Notes: generated from the letters alone by a model not told the origin. Counted from the stretch's first letter, positions 1 to 5,571 are shown. The stretch: 5,687 nucleotides of DNA from Methanosarcinaceae archaeon (GCA_028690255.1 JAQVBP010000049.1:6363-12049), one strand, 5' to 3'. Translations and numbers: made by a program.

Positions 1-149
1 GGCGAACTCCATCTTGCTAAGCATAAGACTCAACAATCAGCCTGCTGCCCGACAATCAACACAGTACTCAGTAAAACACTCGCACCAGCGCACACCGGTA
101 CTCACACCAGCACACATACCGGCACTCACACAAACACTCAGTAAAGCAC
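1..149. other. Non-coding flank downstream of hom
   Basis: No open reading frame with a ribosome binding site is visible here on either strand. The stretch is rich in CA/AC on the plus strand (GT-rich in the sense of hom transcription) and holds the imperfect direct repeats described separately. An ATG at 11-9 on the minus strand lies at the window edge but has no Shine-Dalgarno sequence, so I do not call a gene. No clear T-run terminator for the hom transcript is seen. I cannot tell where that transcript ends. Confidence 0.5.
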
Positions 150-151
150 TC
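66..151. repeat. Nested imperfect direct repeats behind hom
   Basis: A 16-bp sequence ACTCAGTAAAACACTC at 66-81 recurs with one mismatch at 136-151. Between these copies sit two diverged copies of a unit of about 22-24 bp, each starting CACCAG (at 83 and at 105) and ending near CCGG(T/C)ACTCACA. The second outer copy runs into the hom stop codon (150-152), so the repeat grew from or into the 3' end of the gene. It looks like local duplication of simple sequence. The spacers are too irregular for a CRISPR array and no function is evident. Confidence 0.6.
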
Positions 152-1148
152 AGCACTCCCTGTAAATAGAGATCAGGTCACTGAGAACGGCACTTGCGGT
201 CTCGATAGGGCCGGCCCCTTTTCCCGTGACTGTAATTTCTCCTGCAAGTTCCGTCTCAACCGAAGCTACATTGAGGGTTCCGCCCACGGCCAGGGGGTGG
301 TTTATGGGTACAAGCCTCGGGGCCACCAGGAGCCTTTCCCTGCTGACTTCTCCGATTAATTTGATCACATATCCGTTTTCCCGGGCCATTTCCAGGGCGT
401 CAGGGGTTATTTTCGTGATGCCTGTGACTTCCACGTCTTTATATGTGGCTTCCAGTCCGAAAAGGGCGTTTGCAAGGATTACGAGTTTACAGGCGGTATC
501 GATCCCCTCAACGTCATAACTGGGGTCGGTTTCCGCAATCCCGAGTTCCATGGACTCGGCCAGGATATCCGTATAACTTGCCTTTTCCTCGAGCATCCGG
601 CTCAGGATATAATTACAGGTCCCGTTCAGGATTCCTTTTATACTCCGGACCTCGTTTCCCGCGAGGACCTCGTTAACAAGGTTTATGACGGGCATGGACC
701 CGCCCACCGTTGCCTCGAACCTGAACTTCGAGCCTGAGGCCTTTGCAGCCTTCTGAAGTTCCCGGTACTTCAGGGTAAGGGGACCCTTATTTGAGGTGAC
801 CACGTCTTTTCCGGTTTCAAAGGCCGCCATCATGTTAAGGAGCCCGGCTCCTCCGGTCTCGATGTTAGTGGGGGTGGTCTCGATTACAAGCTCGTGGTCC
901 AGAGTTTTGATGACTTCAAGTCCGCTTATTTTTTCCAGGGCAACGGTTCCGGTCTCCCGCTTGCGGGTAAGGCAGGCTGCCAGGTCCACCCCGGCAGGGT
1001 CAATTGTTGCGCCTCTTGAGTCCACGACCGCGATTACCCGGACATCAAGGTCCAGGCTCTCTAAATATTCTTTTTTCGAAAGGAGCACTTCGGCGACACC
1101 CTGTCCGATAGCTCCGAAACCAATTATGGAAGTACATATTGTTTTCAT
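150..1148 (-). CDS. hom: Homoserine dehydrogenase, ACT-less archaeal form
   Basis: Catalyses NAD(P)H-dependent reduction of aspartate 4-semialdehyde to homoserine, the branch toward threonine and methionine, in the cytoplasm. The 332-residue protein has an N-terminal Rossmann fold with GFGAIGQG at 10-17, the TSNK motif ending at K121, and the signature ILNGTCNYIL at 173-182. E206, D217 and K221 have the same spacing as the catalytic or substrate residues known from yeast homoserine dehydrogenase (E208, D219, K223). GKGAG at 309-313 closes the cofactor fold. After beta-2 comes DSRG (43-46), then K63, in the area where the Pyrococcus enzyme contacts NADPH, which suggests NADP(H) binding; this is inference. 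The protein ends without the C-terminal ACT domain found in many bacterial enzymes. The start is supported by GGAG 9 nt before ATG. The ACT-protein gene lies 26 nt upstream on the same strand, so the two are almost certainly co-transcribed. Confidence 0.96.
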   Translation of the reverse strand: MKTICTSIIGFGAIGQGVAEVLLSKKEYLESLDLDVRVIAVVDSRGATIDPAGVDLAACLTRKRETGTVALEKISGLEVIKTLDHELVIETTPTNIETGGAGLLNMMAAFETGKDVVTSNKGPLTLKYRELQKAAKASGSKFRFEATVGGSMPVINLVNEVLAGNEVRSIKGILNGTCNYILSRMLEEKASYTDILAESMELGIAETDPSYDVEGIDTACKLVILANALFGLEATYKDVEVTGITKITPDALEMARENGYVIKLIGEVSRERLLVAPRLVPINHPLAVGGTLNVASVETELAGEITVTGKGAGPIETASAVLSDLISIYREC

Positions 1149-1174
1149 ACCAGGAATCTCCTTCTGTCTTTTTT

Positions 1175-1678
1175 TCAGGCCTGGATGCCTATCGGCAGAA
1201 CCATGAGCAGGTCCTTTTTCGCTGAAACGTCCTTGAGGATGGCGAGGGCCTGCTGTATTTCCTCTTTTCCCACAGCGTCTATTTTTATAAGAGCCGAAGA
1301 GGGCATTTCGATTCCGGGCATTGAAAGGGAGAGGTCAACGACCTCCGCAAAGCCGGTCTTGTCTATCCTGTTAATGGTGTCCTGGATCCCGGTGTGGATC
1401 ACGTGCCCTATCAGGACCACACTAATACTTTCCCTGAAGCGATGTTCCCCGACCCTTACGACCCTGACCCCGTTTGCTTCAAGTCTTGCCTTGAGGAGTT
1501 CAAGGTTTTCAGGTTTTGTTTCGAGCACAAGCTGCACGGGCATGGTATTTCTGGGGGTCCGTTTCTGGTGGTGGTGCACCACCGTTATCAGGTTAGCCCT
1601 GCACTCCGAAAGGGGTTGTAAGGCCAGGAGCATCTGGCCAGGTACGTCTTTTAATTCAAGATCCATGGAAATTCGCAT
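1175..1678 (-). CDS. Stand-alone ACT-domain protein, probable regulator of homoserine dehydrogenase
   Basis: The 167-residue protein matches what I know of COG2061, ACT-domain proteins predicted to be allosteric regulators of homoserine dehydrogenase. An N-terminal ACT-like fold starts at MDLELKDVPGQM, with the DVPGQ turn that often lies at the effector site, and runs to about residue 50. A linker contains RVVRVGEHRF, and the C-terminal half (about 85-167) has alternating strands and helices that look like a second ACT-like unit. The reading frame is open upstream to 1780, but I start at the ATG at 1678: AGAGGG lies just before it, and the extra 34 residues would be encoded by AT-rich, promoter-like DNA. 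A second in-frame ATG four codons later is possible. The gene directly precedes hom, whose product lacks its own ACT domain. A role in threonine or other amino-acid feedback is inferred, and the ligand is unknown. Confidence 0.88.
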   Translation of the reverse strand: MRISMDLELKDVPGQMLLALQPLSECRANLITVVHHHQKRTPRNTMPVQLVLETKPENLELLKARLEANGVRVVRVGEHRFRESISVVLIGHVIHTGIQDTINRIDKTGFAEVVDLSLSMPGIEMPSSALIKIDAVGKEEIQQALAILKDVSAKKDLLMVLPIGIQA

Positions 1679-1971
1679 ATTGTCCCTCTGTGAAATTTCA
1701 GTCAGAGTGTGAGATTTAAATAAGAGTGTAAAAACAACGAAAGGTATGTTAAAGGGATGGCTGGGAATGTTATTTTTCAAAAATTTATAATAGTATTGCG
1801 TACATTTCTTAAAACTTTTTGTATAATTTAGCTCTCTTCTTTTAGTTGCAGATTTGACTTATATAATTTGCGATTTCCGGAATTTCTGGCTGCAAGCCTG
1901 CCTTCATGCTCCTTGCCGGGTCACTTTTTTTCCGGATTTCGGTCTTTCCTGTCTTCTACTTTATCGAACTT
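1679..1971 (-). promoter_or_regulatory. Intergenic region with candidate promoters for the ACT-hom operon
   Basis: This AT-rich 293-bp gap follows the regulator gene's stop codon and precedes the ACT gene. Read on the minus strand it holds three TATA-like boxes: TTATATAA at 1866-1859 preceded by a purine-rich CGCAAA (possible BRE), TTATAAAT at 1790-1783, and TTTAAAT near 1721-1715. Given the usual 25-nt distance to the start site, they would give leaders of roughly 155, 80 and 14 nt. I cannot choose among them from sequence alone. No tRNA, CRISPR or convincing small ORF is seen, and no strong terminator hairpin for the upstream gene is visible. Confidence 0.4.
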
Positions 1972-3051
1972 TTATTTAGGGGGCCGGATGTGTATGTCCG
2001 GAATCCGGATAATATTACCCCTTCCCTTTTTGAATTTTTCAATGAGCCCCCGTTCCTCAAGGTCCGAAAGCATAAGGCTCACCTTCGATTCGGAGTAGGG
2101 TGATTTCTTGCGGAGTTCCTTCTGGGTTATGCGGTTGCCGTTTGTTCGTATAAGGCCCATCAGTTCCCGCAGATCCTCCGGTAGATGGGCGTCCGGGTCT
2201 TTCAGCGCCGTTTTTACGGGAACAGAGTCCTCAGAAATAAAATCTTCAAGGACAGAATTTTCAAGGATATACTCCTCAGAAATAGGTTCTTCATGGGGCA
2301 GTTCTTCAGAAATAGGTTCTTCAGAAAAAGGTCCTTTGGAAGCAATTTCCGGAACTTCCTTTAAATAAGCTTCGCCTTTTTCAACCTCTTCAGAGCTTTC
2401 CTGGCCCATTTTTCCTGAAGCTTCTTCCGGAGAGCTGGCCTCTGTTTCGACGTTTTCAGGGCCTTCGGCTGAATTTACGGGTCCCTTTAAGGTTACTTTT
2501 TCATTTCCCTTCCCTTTTTTCAGAAAATACGCCCCCGCAAAAAGGAGGAGAATGAGGAGAAGGAGAACCGGGTGCAGAAGGGAATAAATCGAATTTTCGG
2601 AGCTCTCTTCTGCCGCAATTTCGTCTTCTTCAAAAGCCTGGACAAAGTCCCCGGGGTTGGCCTGATCCAGGAGTTCCTCCTTGTAGTCAGGGAAAAGCAG
2701 GATATCAAGTACGTAGTCCCCTTCCTCCGAAATTATGACGGATTCCCTGGTGGTATATCTCAATGAATCCCCTTCAAAATAGCGGGCCGTGATAAGGTAA
2801 TTGCCTGAAGAGAGGTTAAAAGCATAGGTGGCGTCCGCTGCAACATAGTACTGCACGGGAGTGGAATTCACCTCGATCAATACGTTTTCAAGCGGCTTGA
2901 AACTATCCCATTCGTACACGGTCCCGTGTACTGTGGCGGCCGAAGCTCCTCCGGTGCTTAAGATGATTATGAATAGAGTAAAGCCTGCTGCTAAAATAAT
3001 TTCAAATCTATTTTTAAAAATCACGCTCTGTATAAGAGAGCCTGTTTCCAT
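1972..3051 (-). CDS. Membrane-anchored winged-helix transcriptional regulator
   Basis: The 359-residue protein resembles COG2512-type predicted membrane-associated transcriptional regulators. A signal peptide (hydrophobic core about 18-32, likely cut after ASA at 36-38) is followed by an outside domain at about 40-120 that looks like a carboxypeptidase-regulatory-like beta sandwich (starts VHGTVYEWDSFKPLENV). A transmembrane helix follows at about 155-177, ending in KKGKG, which places the rest in the cytoplasm. Residues about 185-285 form a Glu/Ser/Pro-rich acidic linker with repeats such as EEPISEE. A winged HTH occupies about 290-352: ITQKELRKKSP as the first HTH helix, YSESKVSLMLSDLEERGLI as the recognition helix, then KKGRGNIIRI as the wing. 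GGAGGT lies 9 nt before the ATG. It is divergent from the secreted-protein operon at 3337. The likely role is a one-component system turning an envelope signal into transcription; target and signal are unknown. Confidence 0.87.
   Translation of the reverse strand: METGSLIQSVIFKNRFEIILAAGFTLFIIILSTGGASAATVHGTVYEWDSFKPLENVLIEVNSTPVQYYVAADATYAFNLSSGNYLITARYFEGDSLRYTTRESVIISEEGDYVLDILLFPDYKEELLDQANPGDFVQAFEEDEIAAEESSENSIYSLLHPVLLLLILLLFAGAYFLKKGKGNEKVTLKGPVNSAEGPENVETEASSPEEASGKMGQESSEEVEKGEAYLKEVPEIASKGPFSEEPISEELPHEEPISEEYILENSVLEDFISEDSVPVKTALKDPDAHLPEDLRELMGLIRTNGNRITQKELRKKSPYSESKVSLMLSDLEERGLIEKFKKGRGNIIRIPDIHIRPPK
2276..2323 (-). repeat. 18-bp direct repeat in the acidic linker of the regulator
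   Basis: The 18-bp sequence TCAGAAATAGGTTCTTCA is present exactly at 2276-2293 and again at 2306-2323, a period of 30 bp. On the coding strand it gives the repeated EEPISEE peptide in the disordered linker between the membrane helix and the winged helix. Because the period is ten codons, a change in copy number would lengthen or shorten the tether without a frameshift. Confidence 0.8.
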
Positions 3052-3084
3052 AAAACATTTACCTCCACTTTCTTAAACCAGGTA

Positions 3085-3111
3085 ATTTTAAGGGGGCATA
3101 TACCTTAAAAT
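3085..3111. promoter_or_regulatory. Perfect 9-bp inverted repeat, candidate operator of the regulator gene
   Basis: ATTTTAAGG at 3085-3093 and CCTTAAAAT at 3103-3111 form a perfect inverted repeat with a 9-nt spacer, so the half-site centres are 18 bp apart, close to two helical turns. It lies 34 to 60 bp upstream of the regulator's ATG and overlaps the start site predicted from the TATA-like box at 3124-3133. That is a classic place for an archaeal repressor to act, so autoregulation by the winged-helix protein is a reasonable inference. A hairpin in the 5' leader is the alternative. Confidence 0.55.
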
Positions 3112-3123
3112 CTCAAATAAAGG

Positions 3124-3133
3124 CTTTATAAAG
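3124..3133 (-). promoter_or_regulatory. Probable TATA box of the membrane regulator gene
   Basis: CTTTATAAAG is a perfect 10-bp palindrome and a good archaeal TATA-like box. In the minus direction the start site would fall near 3103, giving a leader of about 50 nt that includes the GGAGGT ribosome binding site. Being symmetrical, it could also be used toward the plus strand, but it is over 200 nt from the divergent gene. Confidence 0.5.
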
Positions 3134-3271
3134 TTTTAAATCTCTTTTTTTGTTATTTCTCAAGTTTTTCCTGAAAGAATGCTTATATTTTCCCGGCCTC
3201 AATAGCGCATTAGAATAAATTGCTACAAAAACCTGGATGAAAAAAAGCATATGAAATTTCCCTATTACAGG

Positions 3272-3279
3272 TATAAAAA
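3272..3279 (+). promoter_or_regulatory. Probable TATA box of the secreted-protein operon
   Basis: TATAAAAA, preceded by TTACAGG, lies 58-65 nt before the ATG at 3337. With the usual archaeal spacing the start site would be near 3300-3303 and the leader about 35 nt long, including GAGGT at 3323-3327, 9 nt from the ATG. Position and sequence both fit, but no transcript evidence is available. An alternative, CTTATATTTT near 3182-3191, would give a longer leader. Confidence 0.5.
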
Positions 3280-3336
3280 TGAAAGTACACCGGGTATTTT
3301 CATGCTAAAAAAACTGAAACTTGAGGTAATCAGATT

Positions 3337-4581
3337 ATGAGTAAATACAACATGCTTATTAAGTGCACCGCGTCCCTATCTGTCCTACTGATAATACTCA
3401 GTATTTTTTCCGCAGGGGCCCTGGCTGCCCCCGGCTCCAAAGGGCAAGGCAACGGAAATGGAAACGGAATCGGAAATGATAACGGAATCGGAAATGATAA
3501 CGGAATCGGAAATGATAACGGAAATCAGGTAGATCTTGCGGATTCAGAGGACAACAACAGGTCTGACCGGATTATTCTCCGGAATACGGATAAGCCAAAC
3601 CAGAGAGCCCGTAACGTTTCCGAAATCCGGGAAAGGGTGATCCAGGACAGGGAAGAAAGAAAGCAGATAAAGGAAACGCTTCAGGTCCGAAAGGAGCTTT
3701 ACCAGAACTCAAAGCAGAATTTCCTGGGAATCAGGACCCGGATTAGGGGAGGCGAAATTGACGCTAACAACCCCGAGGCTCTGAATGCTACCAGGGAATA
3801 CCTCGGCTCAAGTCTCGATTATATGATAACCCACCTTGAAAACGTAAAGAACAATCTGGAAAACTCAAACGGGGCAGGGGTAGAGCAAAGAATTGCCGCA
3901 ATCGATGAAAAAATAGCCCTGCTTGAAGAAGAAAAGGCAAGTATTGAAATGGCCGAAAGCCAGGAAGATTTCCTGTTTGCGGTACAGTCCGTGCGGGGGG
4001 CCTGGAACGAAGCTAAAAAGACCACAATGTACGGGGCAGGCCTTACCATAAGCGAAAAGATGGCCGGGGCCCTGGAAAGATCCGGGGCTCTTTCCGAGAG
4101 GCTTGAAGCTGCAATAAAAGATCTCGAAGACGAAGACAAAGCCACGGAACTTAATGCAAAACTGTCCGAATACGCCGATCTGATAGAAGCGGCAAAAGCA
4201 AAGCAGGAAAGTGCGGACGGGATCTACCGGAAAGACAATCCCACAGAGGAGGAACTAACAGAAGCAAACGACTTTCTTCGGGAAGCCCTCTCTGATGTGA
4301 ACGAGGCAAATCGGTTACTTAAAGAAATATTTATAGAACTTAAAGAAAGTGGTGACCTGGACGCCTCTAACGCTTCTGACATCTCTAACGCTTCTAACGC
4401 TTCTGACATCTCTAACGCTTCTAACGCTTCTGACATCTCTAATGCTTCTGACATCTCTAACGCCTCTAACGCCTCTAATTACACGGAAGATCCGGGGACC
4501 GGCACCGTAAATGAAGAAGAGTCCGACATCTCAAATAACAGCACGAATTCAAGCACTAACGGGGCCGGAGGGGATATTTGA
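3337..4581 (+). CDS. Secreted coiled-coil protein with Gly-Asn tract and sequon-rich C-terminal repeats
   Basis: I do not recognise a characterised family. The 414-residue product starts with a clear signal peptide (hydrophobic core about 12-27, likely cleavage after ALA at 28-30). A Gly/Asn/Asp-rich tract at about 36-63 contains three exact NGIGND repeats. Residues about 85-340 are charged and helical, with long stretches such as ERKQIKETLQVRKELYQ and IAAIDEKIALLEEEKASIE, consistent with a coiled-coil or helical bundle. Residues 342-380 are Asn-Ala-Ser and Asp-Ile-Ser tripeptide repeats, followed by an Asn/Ser/Thr-rich tail. At least twelve N-X-S/T sequons fall in the last 70 residues, so this part is probably a heavily glycosylated stalk or tail. 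There is no C-terminal membrane anchor, so the protein is released or held by a partner. GAGGT lies 9 nt before the ATG. Its stop codon overlaps the next gene, which encodes a putative lipoprotein. An envelope role is inferred. Confidence 0.85.
   Translation: MSKYNMLIKCTASLSVLLIILSIFSAGALAAPGSKGQGNGNGNGIGNDNGIGNDNGIGNDNGNQVDLADSEDNNRSDRIILRNTDKPNQRARNVSEIRERVIQDREERKQIKETLQVRKELYQNSKQNFLGIRTRIRGGEIDANNPEALNATREYLGSSLDYMITHLENVKNNLENSNGAGVEQRIAAIDEKIALLEEEKASIEMAESQEDFLFAVQSVRGAWNEAKKTTMYGAGLTISEKMAGALERSGALSERLEAAIKDLEDEDKATELNAKLSEYADLIEAAKAKQESADGIYRKDNPTEEELTEANDFLREALSDVNEANRLLKEIFIELKESGDLDASNASDISNASNASDISNASNASDISNASDISNASNASNYTEDPGTGTVNEEESDISNNSTNSSTNGAGGDI
3463..3516 (+). repeat. 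Three exact 18-bp tandem repeats (NGIGND)
   Basis: The unit AACGGAATCGGAAATGAT occurs three times in a row without a mismatch (3463, 3481, 3499), followed by a partial fourth unit beginning AACGGAAAT. It encodes NGIGND at residues 43-60 just after the signal peptide. Perfect identity at the DNA level points to recent duplication. The length is a multiple of three, so copy-number changes keep the frame. Confidence 0.95.
4360..4476 (+). repeat. Thirteen 9-bp modules encoding NAS/DIS sequon repeats
   Basis: The block is exactly 117 bp, or thirteen 9-bp modules of three related kinds: AACGCTTCT or variants (Asn-Ala-Ser), GACATCTCT (Asp-Ile-Ser), and one GACGCCTCT (Asp-Ala-Ser). A higher-order 27-bp unit (NAS-DIS-NAS) repeats at 4369, 4396 and 4423; the first two are identical and the third differs at one base. 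It encodes residues 342-380 with eight consecutive-register N-A-S sequons. The array looks prone to slippage and would stay in frame. Confidence 0.95.
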
Positions 4582-4868
4582 TGATAAAATTCAGTCATTT
4601 ATTGCTTCTGTCAGCTTTGATGGTATGGCTTATAGGGTCCGGCTGCGTGGACAATGAGCCTTCTGAAATCGGGGAAATCGCTCCGGAAACACAGGTAAAG
4701 GACGCTGGAGGGGAAACAGGGGATGTTTTTTCAGAAGCTCTTACTGAATCCGAATATGCGGTTCTCGAAGCCCCCGAACTTCTGGAACTTGAGTCGGATA
4801 TGGCAGAACTTGAGGCCCTGCTTGAAGATATGAGCCTTGAAGAAGAGATAATAATCGAAGACCTGTAA
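4581..4868 (+). CDS. Small, highly acidic putative lipoprotein
   Basis: I do not recognise the family. The 95-residue product has a short basic start (MIKFSH), a hydrophobic stretch at about 7-19 and GSGC with Cys22, which looks like an archaeal lipobox, although the residue at -3 is Gly and not the usual Leu. After Cys22 the mature part of 74 residues holds about 25 Asp/Glu and only one Lys, with a predicted acidic helix (LLELESDMAELEALLEDM). I chose the ATG at 4581 over the TTG one codon earlier because GGAGG at 4567-4571 then sits 9 nt away, as at neighbouring genes. Its ATG overlaps the upstream TGA by one base (TGATG), so translation is probably coupled. It may anchor, or pair by charge with, the secreted protein encoded just before it, or bind cations; this is inference. 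Confidence 0.78.
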   Translation: MIKFSHLLLLSALMVWLIGSGCVDNEPSEIGEIAPETQVKDAGGETGDVFSEALTESEYAVLEAPELLELESDMAELEALLEDMSLEEEIIIEDL

Positions 4869-4872
4869 AAAA

Positions 4873-4896
4873 AATGTTTTTCACTTGAAAAACATT
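4873..4896. terminator. Bidirectional hairpin terminator between convergent genes
   Basis: AATGTTTTTC at 4873-4882 pairs perfectly with GAAAAACATT at 4887-4896 around the loop ACTT. On the minus strand the stem is followed by eight T (complement of 4867-4874). On the plus strand it is followed by a T-rich tract from 4897 (CTTTCTTTGTTTTT). It therefore can end both the lipoprotein transcript and the phasin-like transcript. It overlaps the last codons and the stop codon of the latter gene. The stem is AT-rich, and archaeal termination may rely mainly on the T-runs. Confidence 0.7.
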
Positions 4897-5207
4897 CTTT
4901 CTTTGTTTTTCATTTTTCGGACTTCTTCTTCCAGAGTGTTTATCCTGGCTTCGAGTTCCCGAACATCCTTTCGGGTTAAAACATCGGCTTTTGAAATGGC
5001 GTCCTGAAGCTTGTCAGATATTTTCTTTTCAAGGTCAAGCTTCTGTTTTTTGCTTTCATCAAGCATATCCAGAACAAGCTTTTTACCTTCTTCCCTGTTG
5101 ATGTCCCCTTTTTCAACCAGGTCTTTTACAAGTTCATCGATCTTTTCTTCGGTCATTGCCCAGAGGCCTGCGCCTATGAGTCCCAGCTTCCTGAAGGATT
5201 TTTTCAT
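4881..5207 (-). CDS. Phasin-like coiled-coil protein
   Basis: The 108-residue protein resembles the small family named after phasins and PhaF (COG3937). A short amphipathic, Gly-containing N-terminus (LGLIGAGLWAMTEEK, about 8-22) leads into LVKDLVEKGDINREEGKKLV, a motif typical of the family, and then a long charged helix ending in a leucine-zipper-like coiled coil (VRELEARINTLEEEVRKM). Family members are widespread in organisms that make no polyhydroxyalkanoate, so the name does not imply granule binding; a scaffold or membrane-surface role is equally possible. I start at the ATG at 5207, with GAGAG 9 nt upstream; a GTG three codons earlier is the alternative. The gene lies 26 nt after the small membrane protein gene on the same strand and likely shares its transcript. 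A hairpin terminator overlaps its 3' end. Confidence 0.78.
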   Translation of the reverse strand: MKKSFRKLGLIGAGLWAMTEEKIDELVKDLVEKGDINREEGKKLVLDMLDESKKQKLDLEKKISDKLQDAISKADVLTRKDVRELEARINTLEEEVRKMKNKERMFFK

Positions 5208-5233
5208 ATTTCCCACACTCTCATATATAGCAC

Positions 5234-5521
5234 TTACAAATTTGATTTTCCGGACTCTTCCGTAAGCTTTTCTTTCTTCCTTTCCTTCGCTTCCAGCTTA
5301 TCCATTACCTTTGGCCAGAGGGACATGGCGATGATCATGCTTATAACAAAAACAAAAACAACTCCTGCCGCCATATCCACCAGGGTATAGACCTGTGTGC
5401 CCCGGGTCATGTTTGTAAAGAGCGCCCCTAACAGGAAGAGGTTTATAAGCACGAATGAGGTTGCTAAACTTGCAAGGAACACGATCTTTGTTCTCTTATC
5501 TCCGGGGCCTATCTGTACCAT
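5234..5521 (-). CDS. Small two-helix membrane protein of unknown function
   Basis: I do not recognise the family. The 95-residue product has a basic N-terminus (GDKRTK), a first membrane helix at about 12-35, a short outside loop with an NMT sequon (NMTRG), a second helix at about 46-69 that includes Asp49, and a strongly charged cytoplasmic tail (KLEAKERKKEKLTEE). The positive-inside rule places both ends in the cytoplasm. I start at the ATG at 5521 and not at the GTG at 5530, because AGGTGA, a good ribosome binding site, overlaps that GTG and is correctly spaced for the ATG. It precedes the phasin-like gene by 26 nt and follows the copper-ATPase gene by 68 nt, all on the same strand. It could recruit the coiled-coil partner to the membrane, which is inference from adjacency. 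Confidence 0.72.
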   Translation of the reverse strand: MVQIGPGDKRTKIVFLASLATSFVLINLFLLGALFTNMTRGTQVYTLVDMAAGVVFVFVISMIIAMSLWPKVMDKLEAKERKKEKLTEESGKSNL

Positions 5522-5571
5522 AAGTTTCACCTGATCAAGAAAAAGATCTTTGTTAATGACTATGAACTTCC

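Noticed and set aside
1..11. Start of another minus-strand gene at the ATG at 11-9
   Set aside because: Only three to four codons are visible and no ribosome binding site precedes it.
61..151. CRISPR array
   Set aside because: Only two copies of each element, imperfect, with no regular spacer length and no cas genes nearby.
226..676. Plus-strand open frames across hom
   Set aside because: They lack ribosome binding sites and homology-like features and are opposite a gene with clear catalytic motifs.
1679..1780. N-terminal extension of the ACT-domain protein by 34 residues
   Set aside because: The frame stays open to 1780, but the extra residues come from AT-rich promoter-like DNA, do not look like an ACT fold, and a good ribosome binding site sits right before the ATG at 1678.
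1868..2103. Two plus-strand open frames of 65 and 76 codons between the ACT and regulator genes
   Set aside because: They overlap the 3' end of the regulator gene on the opposite strand, lack a ribosome binding site, and have unlikely compositions.
3248..3306. Inverted repeat GCATATGAAAT against ATTTTCATGC upstream of the secreted-protein gene
   Set aside because: Pairing requires gaps and mismatches in an AT-rich context, so it is no better than chance.
4224..4454. Minus-strand open frame with MSEALEALE-type repeats
   Set aside because: It is the mirror image of the 9-bp repeat array in the secreted-protein gene, has no ribosome binding site, and lies fully inside a well-supported gene on the other strand.
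5208..5216. GTG start for the phasin-like protein at 5216
   Set aside because: The GAGAG ribosome binding site is directly adjacent to the GTG but 9 nt from the ATG at 5207, the spacing seen at the other genes here.
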